DNA from: Nitrospiria bacterium
GTDB lineage: Bacteria; Nitrospirota; CAKKRA01; 9FT-COMBO-42-15
NCBI GenBank assembly: GCA_919902475.1
Contig: CAKKRA010000369.1
Span: 1 to 5,542 of the forward strand
Direction of reading: 5' to 3'
DNA: 5,542 nucleotides
Part shown: positions 1 through 5,542 of the stretch, one piece after another
Layout: each line of letters begins with the position of its first letter
Numbering within the stretch: position 1 is the stretch's first letter
The notes under the pieces: generated by a model
What the model was told of the DNA's origin: nothing
Databases searched by the model: none
The model's input: the letters and a program-made list of their open reading frames with translations, nothing else
Made by a program: the position numbers and the translations under genes

Positions 1-1
1 C

Positions 2-226
2 TGCGGCGCAAGCAACATGATTGGTGCCTTTGCAGGCGCAGTTGGTACTGATTTGACAAAGGTTGGTTCAAAGGATGAGGCATATCTGAGAAGGTCAATC
101 CTTGACCCGAATGCTGATGTAGCAAAAGGTTTTCCAGCAGGCGTAATGCCGCAGGACTTCGGGAACAAGATGACTGCAAAGGAATTAGAGATGCTGATAA
201 AATACCTTAAGGCACAAAAGGGTTAG
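2..226 (+). CDS. C-terminal part of a class I cytochrome c domain protein (5' end outside window)
   Basis: The frame is open from base 2 to the TAG at 224-226, giving 74 residues with the start lying upstream. The ATG at 17 falls inside the domain and has no ribosome binding site, so it is not taken as the start. The fragment has the features of the distal half of a small cytochrome c fold, as found alone or as the tail of oxidase subunit II: GTDLTKVG, then DEAYLRRSILDP, a Met-Pro (MPQDFG, fragment residue 49) that would supply the axial methionine, and a C-terminal helix ending LIKYLKAQKG. The family role is periplasmic electron transfer. Oddly, the place where CxxCH should stand, about ten residues before GTDL, reads CGASN (bases 2-16), lacking the second cysteine and the histidine. 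A true motif further upstream cannot be excluded. It is the first visible gene of the cytochrome cluster, 63 bp before the next. Confidence 0.8.
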   Translation, partial: CGASNMIGAFAGAVGTDLTKVGSKDEAYLRRSILDPNADVAKGFPAGVMPQDFGNKMTAKELEMLIKYLKAQKG

Positions 227-235
227 AAATATAGA

Positions 236-265
236 GTAGGGGCGAACACGAAGGTTCGCCCCTAC
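236..265. repeat. Perfect 12-bp inverted repeat (REP-like hairpin) between cytochrome genes
   Basis: The arm GTAGGGGCGAAC (236-247) is followed by a 6-nt loop and the exact reverse complement (254-265). The stem is GC-rich and begins 9 bp after the stop codon of the upstream gene. It ends about 10 nt before the Shine-Dalgarno of the next gene. It is followed by A-rich, not T-rich, sequence, so it does not look like a plus-strand rho-independent terminator. The GTAGGGGCGA/TCGCCCCTAC type of palindrome resembles short dispersed intergenic repeats of many bacterial genomes. In the transcript it would form a stable hairpin that could protect the 3' end of the upstream message or tune translation of the downstream gene. 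The repeat is seen directly; its function is inferred. Confidence 0.85.
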
Positions 266-289
266 AAAAAAATAAAAGGGGAAAATATT

Positions 290-1057
290 ATGAAAATGTC
301 AAAACTTTCTTTATTTGTACTGCTGACAATAGGCGCCTACTTGGTTCTAAAGATAGTGGTGCCTATAATAGGCCGATTCCTTCATCCCGGGACATGGCCT
401 CTTATTCCTACAAGCCTGTTAAAGATGTATATGCTGTTTATCATTGTTACCATCCTTCTTTATCTTACATCAAAGGAGGAGGATGCAAAGGCATTGATAG
501 CGCCAATAAAGGCGACACTAACAGATCCCAGCAAGAGGATGCTTAGGAATATAATCTTTGCTGTAATTCCATTGCTTGCTGCCTATATCACTTACAGCAA
601 TGTGGCGCCGAGTTATGATGCGCCTGTAGAGCTCAGGTCAATCCATCCTGCGCCTCCTTCAAGCGTCAATGCTTATAACAAAAGTTATAACCTCCTTACC
701 CTGAAGAATCCATTGAGGGATGATGCAGCAAATTATGCAAAATATGTAAAAGAGGGCGGAGAGGTCTATTTTAAAAACTGTTTCTACTGCCATGGCGACA
801 AACTTGACGGCAAGGGACATTTCTATCAGGGCTTTAATCCGCAGCCTCTGCCATTTATGGGCACAGATACCATAGCCCAGCTTTCAGAGTCATTTGTATT
901 CTGGAGGGTGGCAACAGGCGGACCTGGTCTTCCAAAAGAGGGCGCTCCGTGGCTTTCTGCAATGCCTATATGGGAGCATTTTATATCAGAGGAAGAGATA
1001 TGGAAGGTTTCAATGTTCATATATGATTATTCAGGCAATAAACCGAGGACATTTTAA
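290..1057 (+). CDS. Membrane-anchored monoheme cytochrome c with three N-terminal transmembrane helices
   Basis: This is a 255-residue protein. Hydrophobic segments lie at about residues 6-29, 43-60 and 87-104. The loop between the second and third is rich in Lys/Arg (62-86), which by the positive-inside rule puts the N-terminus in the cytoplasm and the C-terminal domain in the periplasm. That domain (about 150-250) carries one heme-c site, C164-F-Y-C167-H168, a downstream NPQPLPF, and a probable axial Met225 in SAMPIW, followed by EEEIWKVSMFIYDY, as in small cytochrome c domains. A proline-rich linker with RSIHPAPP (116-123) joins the two parts. The ATG at 290 is preceded by AAGGGGA (276-282) at normal spacing; an ATG two codons later is less well placed. 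The likely role is electron transfer from a membrane quinol- or heme-containing partner to periplasmic carriers. The partner is not visible and the exact family is not recognised. It lies 33 bp before the next gene and is probably cotranscribed with it. Confidence 0.85.
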   Translation: MKMSKLSLFVLLTIGAYLVLKIVVPIIGRFLHPGTWPLIPTSLLKMYMLFIIVTILLYLTSKEEDAKALIAPIKATLTDPSKRMLRNIIFAVIPLLAAYITYSNVAPSYDAPVELRSIHPAPPSSVNAYNKSYNLLTLKNPLRDDAANYAKYVKEGGEVYFKNCFYCHGDKLDGKGHFYQGFNPQPLPFMGTDTIAQLSESFVFWRVATGGPGLPKEGAPWLSAMPIWEHFISEEEIWKVSMFIYDYSGNKPRTF

Positions 1058-1090
1058 AGCAGAAAATTTATAAAAAAGGATGGTGGAAGG

Positions 1091-2608
1091 ATGAATATCA
1101 AAAAACTATTCAAAATGCATTACCTGTTAGCAGTTATCCTTCTTATTGCCACTGTTAGCATTTCTGAGGCAGCAAAGGGTGATAAGGAGGCAGGTAAAAA
1201 GGTTTATGAAAAAAAATGCGCATGGTGTCATGGATGGGCTGGGGCAGGCGACGGCGCTGCAGCAGATTTTCTGAATCCAAGACCGAGGGATTTTACCTCT
1301 GGCATCTATAAATACAAGACATCCAATATAGACAATCCATTTCCATATGAAGAAGATATATACAAGATGATTGCAAATGGCATGACAGGCACATCAATGC
1401 CGTTCTGGAAGGATGTATTATCTGACAAGGATATATGGAACCTTGTTGCTTATGTAAAATCCTTAGCTGGATTAGAAGGGGAGCCTGCTGCAAAGGTTAA
1501 TTATGGCAAGCAGGTAAGCTCATCAGCGGAGAGCATTAAAAAAGGCAAGGAGCTGTTTATTGACAGATGCTCTGAGTGTCATGGCGACGAGGGCAAAGGC
1601 GATGCCATGAAGAAATTGAAGGACGACTGGGTAGGCAACAGGATTTGGCCGAGAAACCTAACAAAGCCGTGGCTATTCAGGGCAGGAAGCGATCCAAAGG
1701 ATATATATACAAGGATAAGCACAGGTATATCCGGGACTCCAATGCCTTCCTTTGATGACCCCGCAAGCAAAAAGAAATTAACAGAAGAAGAGAAGTGGCA
1801 TGTTGTAAATTATGTCACATCTATCAAGAATGAGGCAAGAAGGCTAAAGGATGGCGATACTGTTGTAAAGGCAAAAAGACTGACAGGCGAACTTCCAAAG
1901 GATGTAAATGATGAAAAATGGAAGGATGTGGAGAGCACAGCGTATCCGCTTGTCGGCCAGATTATAGCAAAGGAGAGATTCTTTACCCCTTCAGTTGAAG
2001 ATATTACAGTAAAGGCTGTTTATAATGATAAGGATATTGCATTTCTCCTTGAGTGGGATGACAGGACAAACAGCATTCCCGGAGATGCAAAGGCTCAGGA
2101 GCTTGCAGACGGCGAATTTTATGAGGATGCGGTATCAATACAGCTTCCTGTTACAATACCAGAGGAGATGGAGAAGCCCTATTTTGGAATGGGGGATGGC
2201 AGCCATCCAGTAAATGTCTGGCATTGGAAAAGCGGAACAGCCAAAGACCCGCAGTCTGTTAATGTAATGGATGCAACCGGGTTTAAGAATATAAAGAAAA
2301 GGGACAAGGTAAATATTACTGCCAAAGGCAGCTATAATAAAGGCACATGGAAGGTTATGATGACAAGGCCGCTTAAGACTGATAACAAGGATGATATGCA
2401 GTTTGAAGAGGGCAGATTCACACCCATTGCCTTTGCAACATGGGACGGCACAAACGGAGAGAAGGGCTCAAAGCACACAATCACAACATGGTACTGGATA
2501 TTATTAAAGCCGCCTACAGGGTCTAAAGTGGTCTTTATTCCTCTGCTTGTTGCAGGGATTGTGCTTGGCGCTGAACTGCTTATAGCAAGAAGCGTGAAGA
2601 AAAAGTAG
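1091..2608 (+). CDS. Diheme cytochrome c fused to an ethylbenzene dehydrogenase/NxrC-like heme-b domain, C-terminally membrane anchored
   Basis: This is a 505-residue protein. Residues 1-27 form a signal peptide (MNIKKLFK, a hydrophobic core, then SEAA). Cytochrome c domain 1 (about 30-125) has C43-A-W-C46-H47 and probable ligand Met103 (TSMPFW). Domain 2 (about 148-246) has C160-S-E-C163-H164 and probable Met218 (TPMPSF). Residues about 265-475 resemble the heme-b domain of EbdC/DdhC/ClrC/NxrC-type gamma subunits: AFLLEWDD, then EDAVSIQLP, then FGMGDGSHPVNVWHWK (365-380), then GRFTPIAFATWDG. By analogy with EbdC, which uses Met and Lys, Met367 and a downstream Lys are candidate heme-b ligands. 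A final hydrophobic helix (480-499) followed by RSVKKK would anchor the protein from the periplasmic side. The expected role is to pass electrons between a molybdoenzyme or membrane complex and soluble cytochromes; the substrate is unknown. The start codon has purine-rich AGGA (1077-1080) and GGTGG (1082-1086) upstream. It is the last gene of the cluster, followed by a terminator. Confidence 0.85.
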   Translation: MNIKKLFKMHYLLAVILLIATVSISEAAKGDKEAGKKVYEKKCAWCHGWAGAGDGAAADFLNPRPRDFTSGIYKYKTSNIDNPFPYEEDIYKMIANGMTGTSMPFWKDVLSDKDIWNLVAYVKSLAGLEGEPAAKVNYGKQVSSSAESIKKGKELFIDRCSECHGDEGKGDAMKKLKDDWVGNRIWPRNLTKPWLFRAGSDPKDIYTRISTGISGTPMPSFDDPASKKKLTEEEKWHVVNYVTSIKNEARRLKDGDTVVKAKRLTGELPKDVNDEKWKDVESTAYPLVGQIIAKERFFTPSVEDITVKAVYNDKDIAFLLEWDDRTNSIPGDAKAQELADGEFYEDAVSIQLPVTIPEEMEKPYFGMGDGSHPVNVWHWKSGTAKDPQSVNVMDATGFKNIKKRDKVNITAKGSYNKGTWKVMMTRPLKTDNKDDMQFEEGRFTPIAFATWDGTNGEKGSKHTITTWYWILLKPPTGSKVVFIPLLVAGIVLGAELLIARSVKKK

Positions 2609-2625
2609 AATATTTGATAAGGTTT

Positions 2626-2662
2626 AATGAGGCGCCCGATGTCTGGGTGCCTTATTTTTTTT
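2626..2662 (+). terminator. Rho-independent terminator of the cytochrome cluster
   Basis: A 12-bp stem pairs 2626-2637 with 2645-2656. The GC-rich core is GGCGCCC/GGGTGCC with two G-U pairs, and the loop is 7 nt. It runs directly into eight T residues (2655-2662). It starts 17 bp after the stop codon of the diheme fusion gene. There is no T tract on the other strand, so it should act only on rightward transcription. Confidence 0.9.
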
Positions 2663-2709
2663 ATGGAAAATCCGCAATAAGAATGTTAAGATAAATTCGC
2701 CTCAAGGAA

Positions 2710-2755
2710 GTAGGGGTAATCATAAGTTGTCCCTGTTTTATGTAGAGGTAATTAT
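2710..2755 (+). repeat. 14-bp imperfect direct repeat upstream of the TPR gene (possible operator)
   Basis: GTAGGGGTAATCAT (2710-2723) and GTAGAGGTAATTAT (2742-2755) match at 12 of 14 positions and are offset by 32 bp, about three helical turns, which would place them on the same face of the DNA. They lie in the only intergenic stretch that must hold the promoter of the TPR gene, because a terminator precedes it. Paired direct repeats of this spacing can be binding sites for a regulator. No regulator is identified, so the repeat is observed and the operator role is inferred. Confidence 0.45.
2727..2755 (+). promoter_or_regulatory. Weak candidate sigma70-type promoter for the TPR gene
   Basis: TTGTCC (2727-2732) and AATTAT (2750-2755) sit 17 bp apart, with four of six matches in each box to the housekeeping consensus. 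The second copy of the direct repeat overlaps the -10 box, which would fit repression. A promoter is needed somewhere in 2663-2784 because transcription from the left should stop at 2662. An alternative -10, TAAGAT (2687-2692), lacks a convincing -35. Confidence 0.25.
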
Positions 2756-2784
2756 GTTTATTTTTTTAGAACAACGGAGGTATT

Positions 2785-3252
2785 ATGAAGGTTTTAAACA
2801 AGGCTCTTTACATGACAGGGACATTACTTTTTGCAGTGGCGCTGCTTTATGGTGATGCAGTTTCAGCAGATAATTCTTCAAAAAAGCCGACTGATAAAGA
2901 GATGGCAGAGGCAGCAGAGCATTACAGTAAGGCTTCACAGCTTGATGAGGAAGGAAAGGTTGATGAGGCTATTGTTGAATACAGGATATCAATAAAGCTG
3001 AATCCAAATGATACTGATGTTCATTTTAATCTCGGCCTTGCCTATTTAAAGAAGAAGCAGAATAAGGAAGCGATTGGAGCATATAAAAAGGTGGTGGAAT
3101 TGAGTCCGAGGGATGCAGAGGCATATAAGCTCCTCGGCATTGCATACATACAGGAAGGCGATAAAAAAGAGGCAGTAAGGCAGTGGAAAAACTCATTAAG
3201 GATTGAGCCGAACCAGCCTGATGTAAAGGAATTTATTAAGATGAACGAGTAA
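2785..3252 (+). CDS. Small exported tetratricopeptide (TPR) repeat protein
   Basis: This is a 155-residue protein. Residues 1-28 are a signal peptide with a hydrophobic core (about 11-22) and a plausible cleavage after V-S-A28. There is no lipobox cysteine, so a soluble periplasmic protein is expected. Three consecutive 34-residue TPR units follow exactly: 43-76 (ending KLNPND), 77-110 (ending ELSPRD) and 111-144 (ending RIEPNQ). Each shows the usual small residues at the helix-helix contacts (FNLGLAY, YKLLGIAY) and the Pro that closes the second helix. TPR arrays are protein-binding scaffolds and no enzyme domain is present. The start is fixed by a strong GGAGG (2776-2780) four bases before the ATG. 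The gene is bounded by terminators on both sides and so is probably monocistronic. It lies beside a cytochrome cluster, and a role in assembling exported redox proteins is possible but unproven. Confidence 0.88.
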   Translation: MKVLNKALYMTGTLLFAVALLYGDAVSADNSSKKPTDKEMAEAAEHYSKASQLDEEGKVDEAIVEYRISIKLNPNDTDVHFNLGLAYLKKKQNKEAIGAYKKVVELSPRDAEAYKLLGIAYIQEGDKKEAVRQWKNSLRIEPNQPDVKEFIKMNE

Positions 3253-3278
3253 TTGCAATTAGATAAATCAATTAAGAG

Positions 3279-3310
3279 AGCCCTGCACATAGTGCGGGGC
3301 TTTTTTGTTT
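3279..3310 (+). terminator. Rho-independent terminator of the TPR gene
   Basis: A 9-bp GC-rich stem pairs GCCCTGCAC (3280-3288) with GTGCGGGGC (3292-3300), with one G-U pair. It is extended by an A-T pair at 3279/3301, has a very short loop, and is followed by TTTTTTGTTT (3301-3310). It lies 26 bp after the TPR stop codon. The opposite strand has no T run beyond the stem, so it is not an obvious terminator for the converging kinase gene. Confidence 0.9.
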
Positions 3311-3352
3311 GTGCTTGGCACAATTATTGAAATAAGGATATAAAATATTCAT

Positions 3353-3376
3353 TCCCCGGTTCTCCGTATCTCCGTT
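3353..3376. repeat. Degenerate 8-bp tandem repeat just beyond the kinase stop codon
   Basis: On the plus strand TCCCCGGT, TCTCCGTA and TCTCCGTT follow one another without gaps; read on the minus strand they are AACGGAGA, TACGGAGA and ACCGGGGA. The last two plus-strand units differ at one base; the first is more diverged. The tract lies 8 bp past the end of the kinase gene, within its transcript tail. It resembles the ACGGAGA-type short tandem tracts seen in intergenic DNA of various bacteria. No function is evident. Confidence 0.35.
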
Positions 3377-3384
3377 TCGTATTG

Positions 3385-5542
3385 TCAACTGTCCAGCGCC
3401 TCCCGCACCTTTTTTGCAAGGCTCTCTTTGCTGAATGGCTTCTGGAGAAGGGGGAGTTTCTCTTTTGCAATGGATTCTGTATGATGGGTGGCGATGCTGT
3501 AGCCTGTTACAAATATAACCTTAAGGTCAGGCTTAACAGCACGCATCCGCTCGTATGCCTCTTTGCCGCTGCAAACAGGCATTATCACATCTAAGACAGT
3601 CAACTGAATCTTATCGCTGTTTGTTGTAAATATCTGTATTGCTTCGTTGCCATCCTTGGCTGTTATAACAGTATAGCCAAGGCCTTTTAATATTGTTTCT
3701 GCAAGCTCCCTCAGCATATCATTATCCTCTGCAAGAAGGATTGTCTCATTTCCACCCTTAACTTCAGCTATTCTGGGAGCTTTAAGAGCCTCTGCCTTGC
3801 CTGAGGCTGAAGGAAGATATATCTTAAAGGTTGTTCCATGACCCTTCTGGCTGTATACATTTATAAGGCCATTATGCTGCTTTATAATGCCGTATACTAT
3901 TGCAAGGCCAAGGCCTGTTCCCTTGCCAAGCTCCTTTGTTGTAAAAAAGGGTTCAAATATGCGCATCTGGGTTTCTGAGTCCATGCCGATTCCAGTGTCT
4001 GTTATTGACAGCAAAGCATAAGAGCCGGGATGCGCCCATGGATTAACCTGACAGTATGCCTCATCTATAGTTGTATTGCTTGTTTCTATTGTCAATTCGC
4101 CTCCCTGCGGCATGGCGTCTCTTGCATTGACGCATAGATTCATAATCACCTGAACCATCTGTCCCGGGTCTGCCATTACAGGCAATACATTTTCTGAGAG
4201 CGAGAGTTTTAGGGCAATATTTTCGCCTATAATCCTGTGCAGCATCTTTACAAGATTGTCTATAACCTCGTTGATATTAATAATCTTTGGGTCAATAATC
4301 TGCCGTCTGCTGAATGCAAGGAGCTGCTGGACAAGTTCTGCTGCAGACTGCCCGGCCTTCTGTACCTGCTGGATATATCGGCGCTGTGTAGTATTCTTCT
4401 TTGTTTCGTCTATAACCATTTGTGTATACCCAAGGATTACATTCAGCATATTATTGAAATCATGCGCAATGCCGCCAGTTAACGTGCCTATTGCCTCCAT
4501 CTTCTGGGATAGGAATAGCTGTTTTTGTAGTTTTTCGTTTTCTACCTTTCCTTCATCCAGTTTTTTTACCATCTCATTAAAGCTGCTTGCAAGTTTTTCA
4601 ATCTCATCTCCTGTTTTTATATTTACAAGCCTGTGGAAGTCTCCCATGCCGACCTCTTTAATCTCTTTAGAGAGTGTAGACAGCGGCCTTGAGATATACC
4701 TTCCAATAAAGATGGCAATAAAAAATGTTAAACAAATGACCATGAGTCCCCAGAATATAGTTTTAATAAGATAGCCTTTTAAAGGCGCATAAATTATATT
4801 AGTCGGTATACCTACTGCGGAATTCCATTGCACCATTTTTGGCGCGGTAACAGCAGTAAGCCTCTCTTCACCCATAAAATGAAGCGTAAGTATATCTTCC
4901 TTTTTTGTAAAAATCTCCTGAAACCAATTTGTATTGCTTATATCCTTCATCAAATATTCTTCAGGTTCTATATTGCTGCTGACGATTCTACCCTGTTGGT
5001 CTATCAGGAGTATTGCTGTATTTGGGCTAAGGCTGATATGGGAAAACATTGCATTAACATGAATAAGGGACAGGGATGCGCCGATAACAGCGGTTATATT
5101 ATTAGCATGATCCATGACAGGATAGGCAAGGACAACAACAGGTTTTCCAACTATGCGGCCGATTATTACCTCGCCTATAGTATAGTTCTTCTTTTTAATT
5201 ACCTCTTTGAAATAAGAACGGTCATTGATGTTGGCCATTCTTTTGGATGGAACAGCAGAGCATCGTACCGAGCCATCTAAATCTGCAACAAAGATATTTT
5301 CGTAATATGGATATTGAGGCTTCATATGGGATAGGAATTGACCGCATCTTTGCCAGCTCTTGTTTTTTATTGCTGGAAATTCTGAAAAGGTAGAGAGGTG
5401 CTGATAGCTTTCAAATAGCGCCTGGTCAATCTGATTAGAGACCATGTGGGACTGGTGCAGCACTGATTGTTCTAAGAGGTTTTTGGCGGGTTTTATATCC
5501 TGATAAAGCAAATAGAAATTGCACAAGGATACAGGAATGGCG
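3385..5542 (-). CDS. Hybrid sensor histidine kinase with Cache-like sensor, HAMP, HisKA, HATPase and receiver domains (N-terminus outside window)
   Basis: The frame is open from the window edge to the TGA at 3385-3387, about 718 residues visible. Residues below are counted from the TTG at 5524-5526, used only as a reference point; the frame continues upstream through AIPVS, so the true start and most of the first membrane helix lie outside. Residues about 10-250 form an extracytoplasmic Cache-type sensor (NDRSYFKEV at 101-109, GKPVVVLAYPV, then VIGASLSL). A second helix spans 252-277 and HAMP about 275-328. HisKA has His355 in GGIAHDFNNML; the ATPase has N463/N467, the D510-T-G-I-G box, FEPFFT (524-529) and GKGTGLGL (534-541). 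The C-terminal receiver (about 593-713) has E600/D601, phosphoacceptor Asp646, Thr674 and Lys696. All catalytic residues are present. It should autophosphorylate and pass phosphate to its own receiver. No DNA-binding output domain exists, so a further partner is needed. The gene converges on the TPR gene; the ligand is unknown. Confidence 0.93.
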   Translation of the reverse strand, partial: AIPVSLCNFYLLYQDIKPAKNLLEQSVLHQSHMVSNQIDQALFESYQHLSTFSEFPAIKNKSWQRCGQFLSHMKPQYPYYENIFVADLDGSVRCSAVPSKRMANINDRSYFKEVIKKKNYTIGEVIIGRIVGKPVVVLAYPVMDHANNITAVIGASLSLIHVNAMFSHISLSPNTAILLIDQQGRIVSSNIEPEEYLMKDISNTNWFQEIFTKKEDILTLHFMGEERLTAVTAPKMVQWNSAVGIPTNIIYAPLKGYLIKTIFWGLMVICLTFFIAIFIGRYISRPLSTLSKEIKEVGMGDFHRLVNIKTGDEIEKLASSFNEMVKKLDEGKVENEKLQKQLFLSQKMEAIGTLTGGIAHDFNNMLNVILGYTQMVIDETKKNTTQRRYIQQVQKAGQSAAELVQQLLAFSRRQIIDPKIININEVIDNLVKMLHRIIGENIALKLSLSENVLPVMADPGQMVQVIMNLCVNARDAMPQGGELTIETSNTTIDEAYCQVNPWAHPGSYALLSITDTGIGMDSETQMRIFEPFFTTKELGKGTGLGLAIVYGIIKQHNGLINVYSQKGHGTTFKIYLPSASGKAEALKAPRIAEVKGGNETILLAEDNDMLRELAETILKGLGYTVITAKDGNEAIQIFTTNSDKIQLTVLDVIMPVCSGKEAYERMRAVKPDLKVIFVTGYSIATHHTESIAKEKLPLLQKPFSKESLAKKVREALDS

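Noticed and set aside
17..19. ATG as start of a small cytochrome gene
   Set aside because: It lies inside the cytochrome fold, has no ribosome binding site, and the frame is open upstream to the window edge.
236..265. Rho-independent terminator after the first cytochrome gene
   Set aside because: The stem is followed by A residues on the plus strand and by mixed sequence on the minus strand, so the required T tract is missing.
826..1770. Short minus-strand frames opposite the two complete cytochrome genes
   Set aside because: Each is about 65 codons, antisense to strongly supported CxxCH-containing coding sequence, with no start signals.
3251..3260. Palindrome AATTGCAATT after the TPR gene
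   Set aside because: It is short, AT-rich, overlaps the stop codon and is expected by chance; no second site was seen.
3309..3323. Hairpin TTGTGC/GCACAA as terminator of the kinase gene
   Set aside because: The stem is only 6 bp of mixed GC content, and on the minus strand it is followed by A residues, not T residues.
3042..3323. Minus-strand frame of 93 codons opposite the TPR gene
   Set aside because: It overlaps the TPR coding region and its terminator, and its composition mirrors the TPR codons; it has no independent support.
4256..5280. Plus-strand reading frames of 150-172 codons opposite the kinase
   Set aside because: They lie fully antisense to a kinase with intact motifs, show no recognisable domain, and have no ribosome binding sites or gene context.
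5524..5526. TTG as start codon of the histidine kinase
   Set aside because: The same frame stays open upstream to the window edge (AIPVS before the TTG), no Shine-Dalgarno precedes it, and starting here would cut off most of the expected first membrane helix.

Overview
The window looks like chromosomal DNA from an anaerobic or microaerophilic, respiratory Gram-negative-type bacterium. Three adjacent genes carry c-type cytochrome domains, two proteins have export signals, and codon choice leans heavily on AGG/AGA for arginine and ATA for isoleucine. Together with the architecture of the cytochromes, this suggests Nitrospirota (Thermodesulfovibrionia-like) or a deep deltaproteobacterial relative. 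That placement is an inference from style, not a database result.

Layout. Positions 2-2608 form a rightward cluster of three cytochrome genes. The first is the C-terminal end of a class I cytochrome c, whose visible heme motif is abnormal (CGASN where CxxCH is expected). A perfect 12-bp inverted repeat (236-265) separates it from the second, a 255-residue protein with three membrane helices and a periplasmic monoheme domain. The third is a 505-residue exported protein with two CxxCH domains, an ethylbenzene-dehydrogenase/NxrC-like heme-b domain and a C-terminal membrane anchor. A strong rho-independent terminator (2626-2662) ends the cluster. Positions 2663-2784 form a short regulatory gap with a 14-bp imperfect direct repeat. 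It leads into a monocistronic gene for a small exported TPR protein (2785-3252), which ends in its own terminator (3279-3310). A large hybrid sensor histidine kinase gene (minus strand, 3385 to beyond 5542) converges on it. Its N-terminus runs off the window.

How the parts may work together. The three cytochrome proteins would make a membrane-attached chain at the outer face of the cytoplasmic membrane. The heme-b domain in the third protein belongs to the family of gamma subunits of type II molybdoenzymes (nitrite oxidoreductase/nitrate reductase, ethylbenzene dehydrogenase, chlorate and selenate reductases). The cluster could therefore wire such an enzyme, or a quinol-oxidising complex encoded upstream, to periplasmic electron carriers. 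No catalytic subunit lies inside the window, so the substrate cannot be named. The kinase senses an extracytoplasmic signal through a Cache-type domain. Nothing in the window links it to the cytochrome genes except proximity.

No tRNA, rRNA, CRISPR array, insertion sequence or phage gene was seen.
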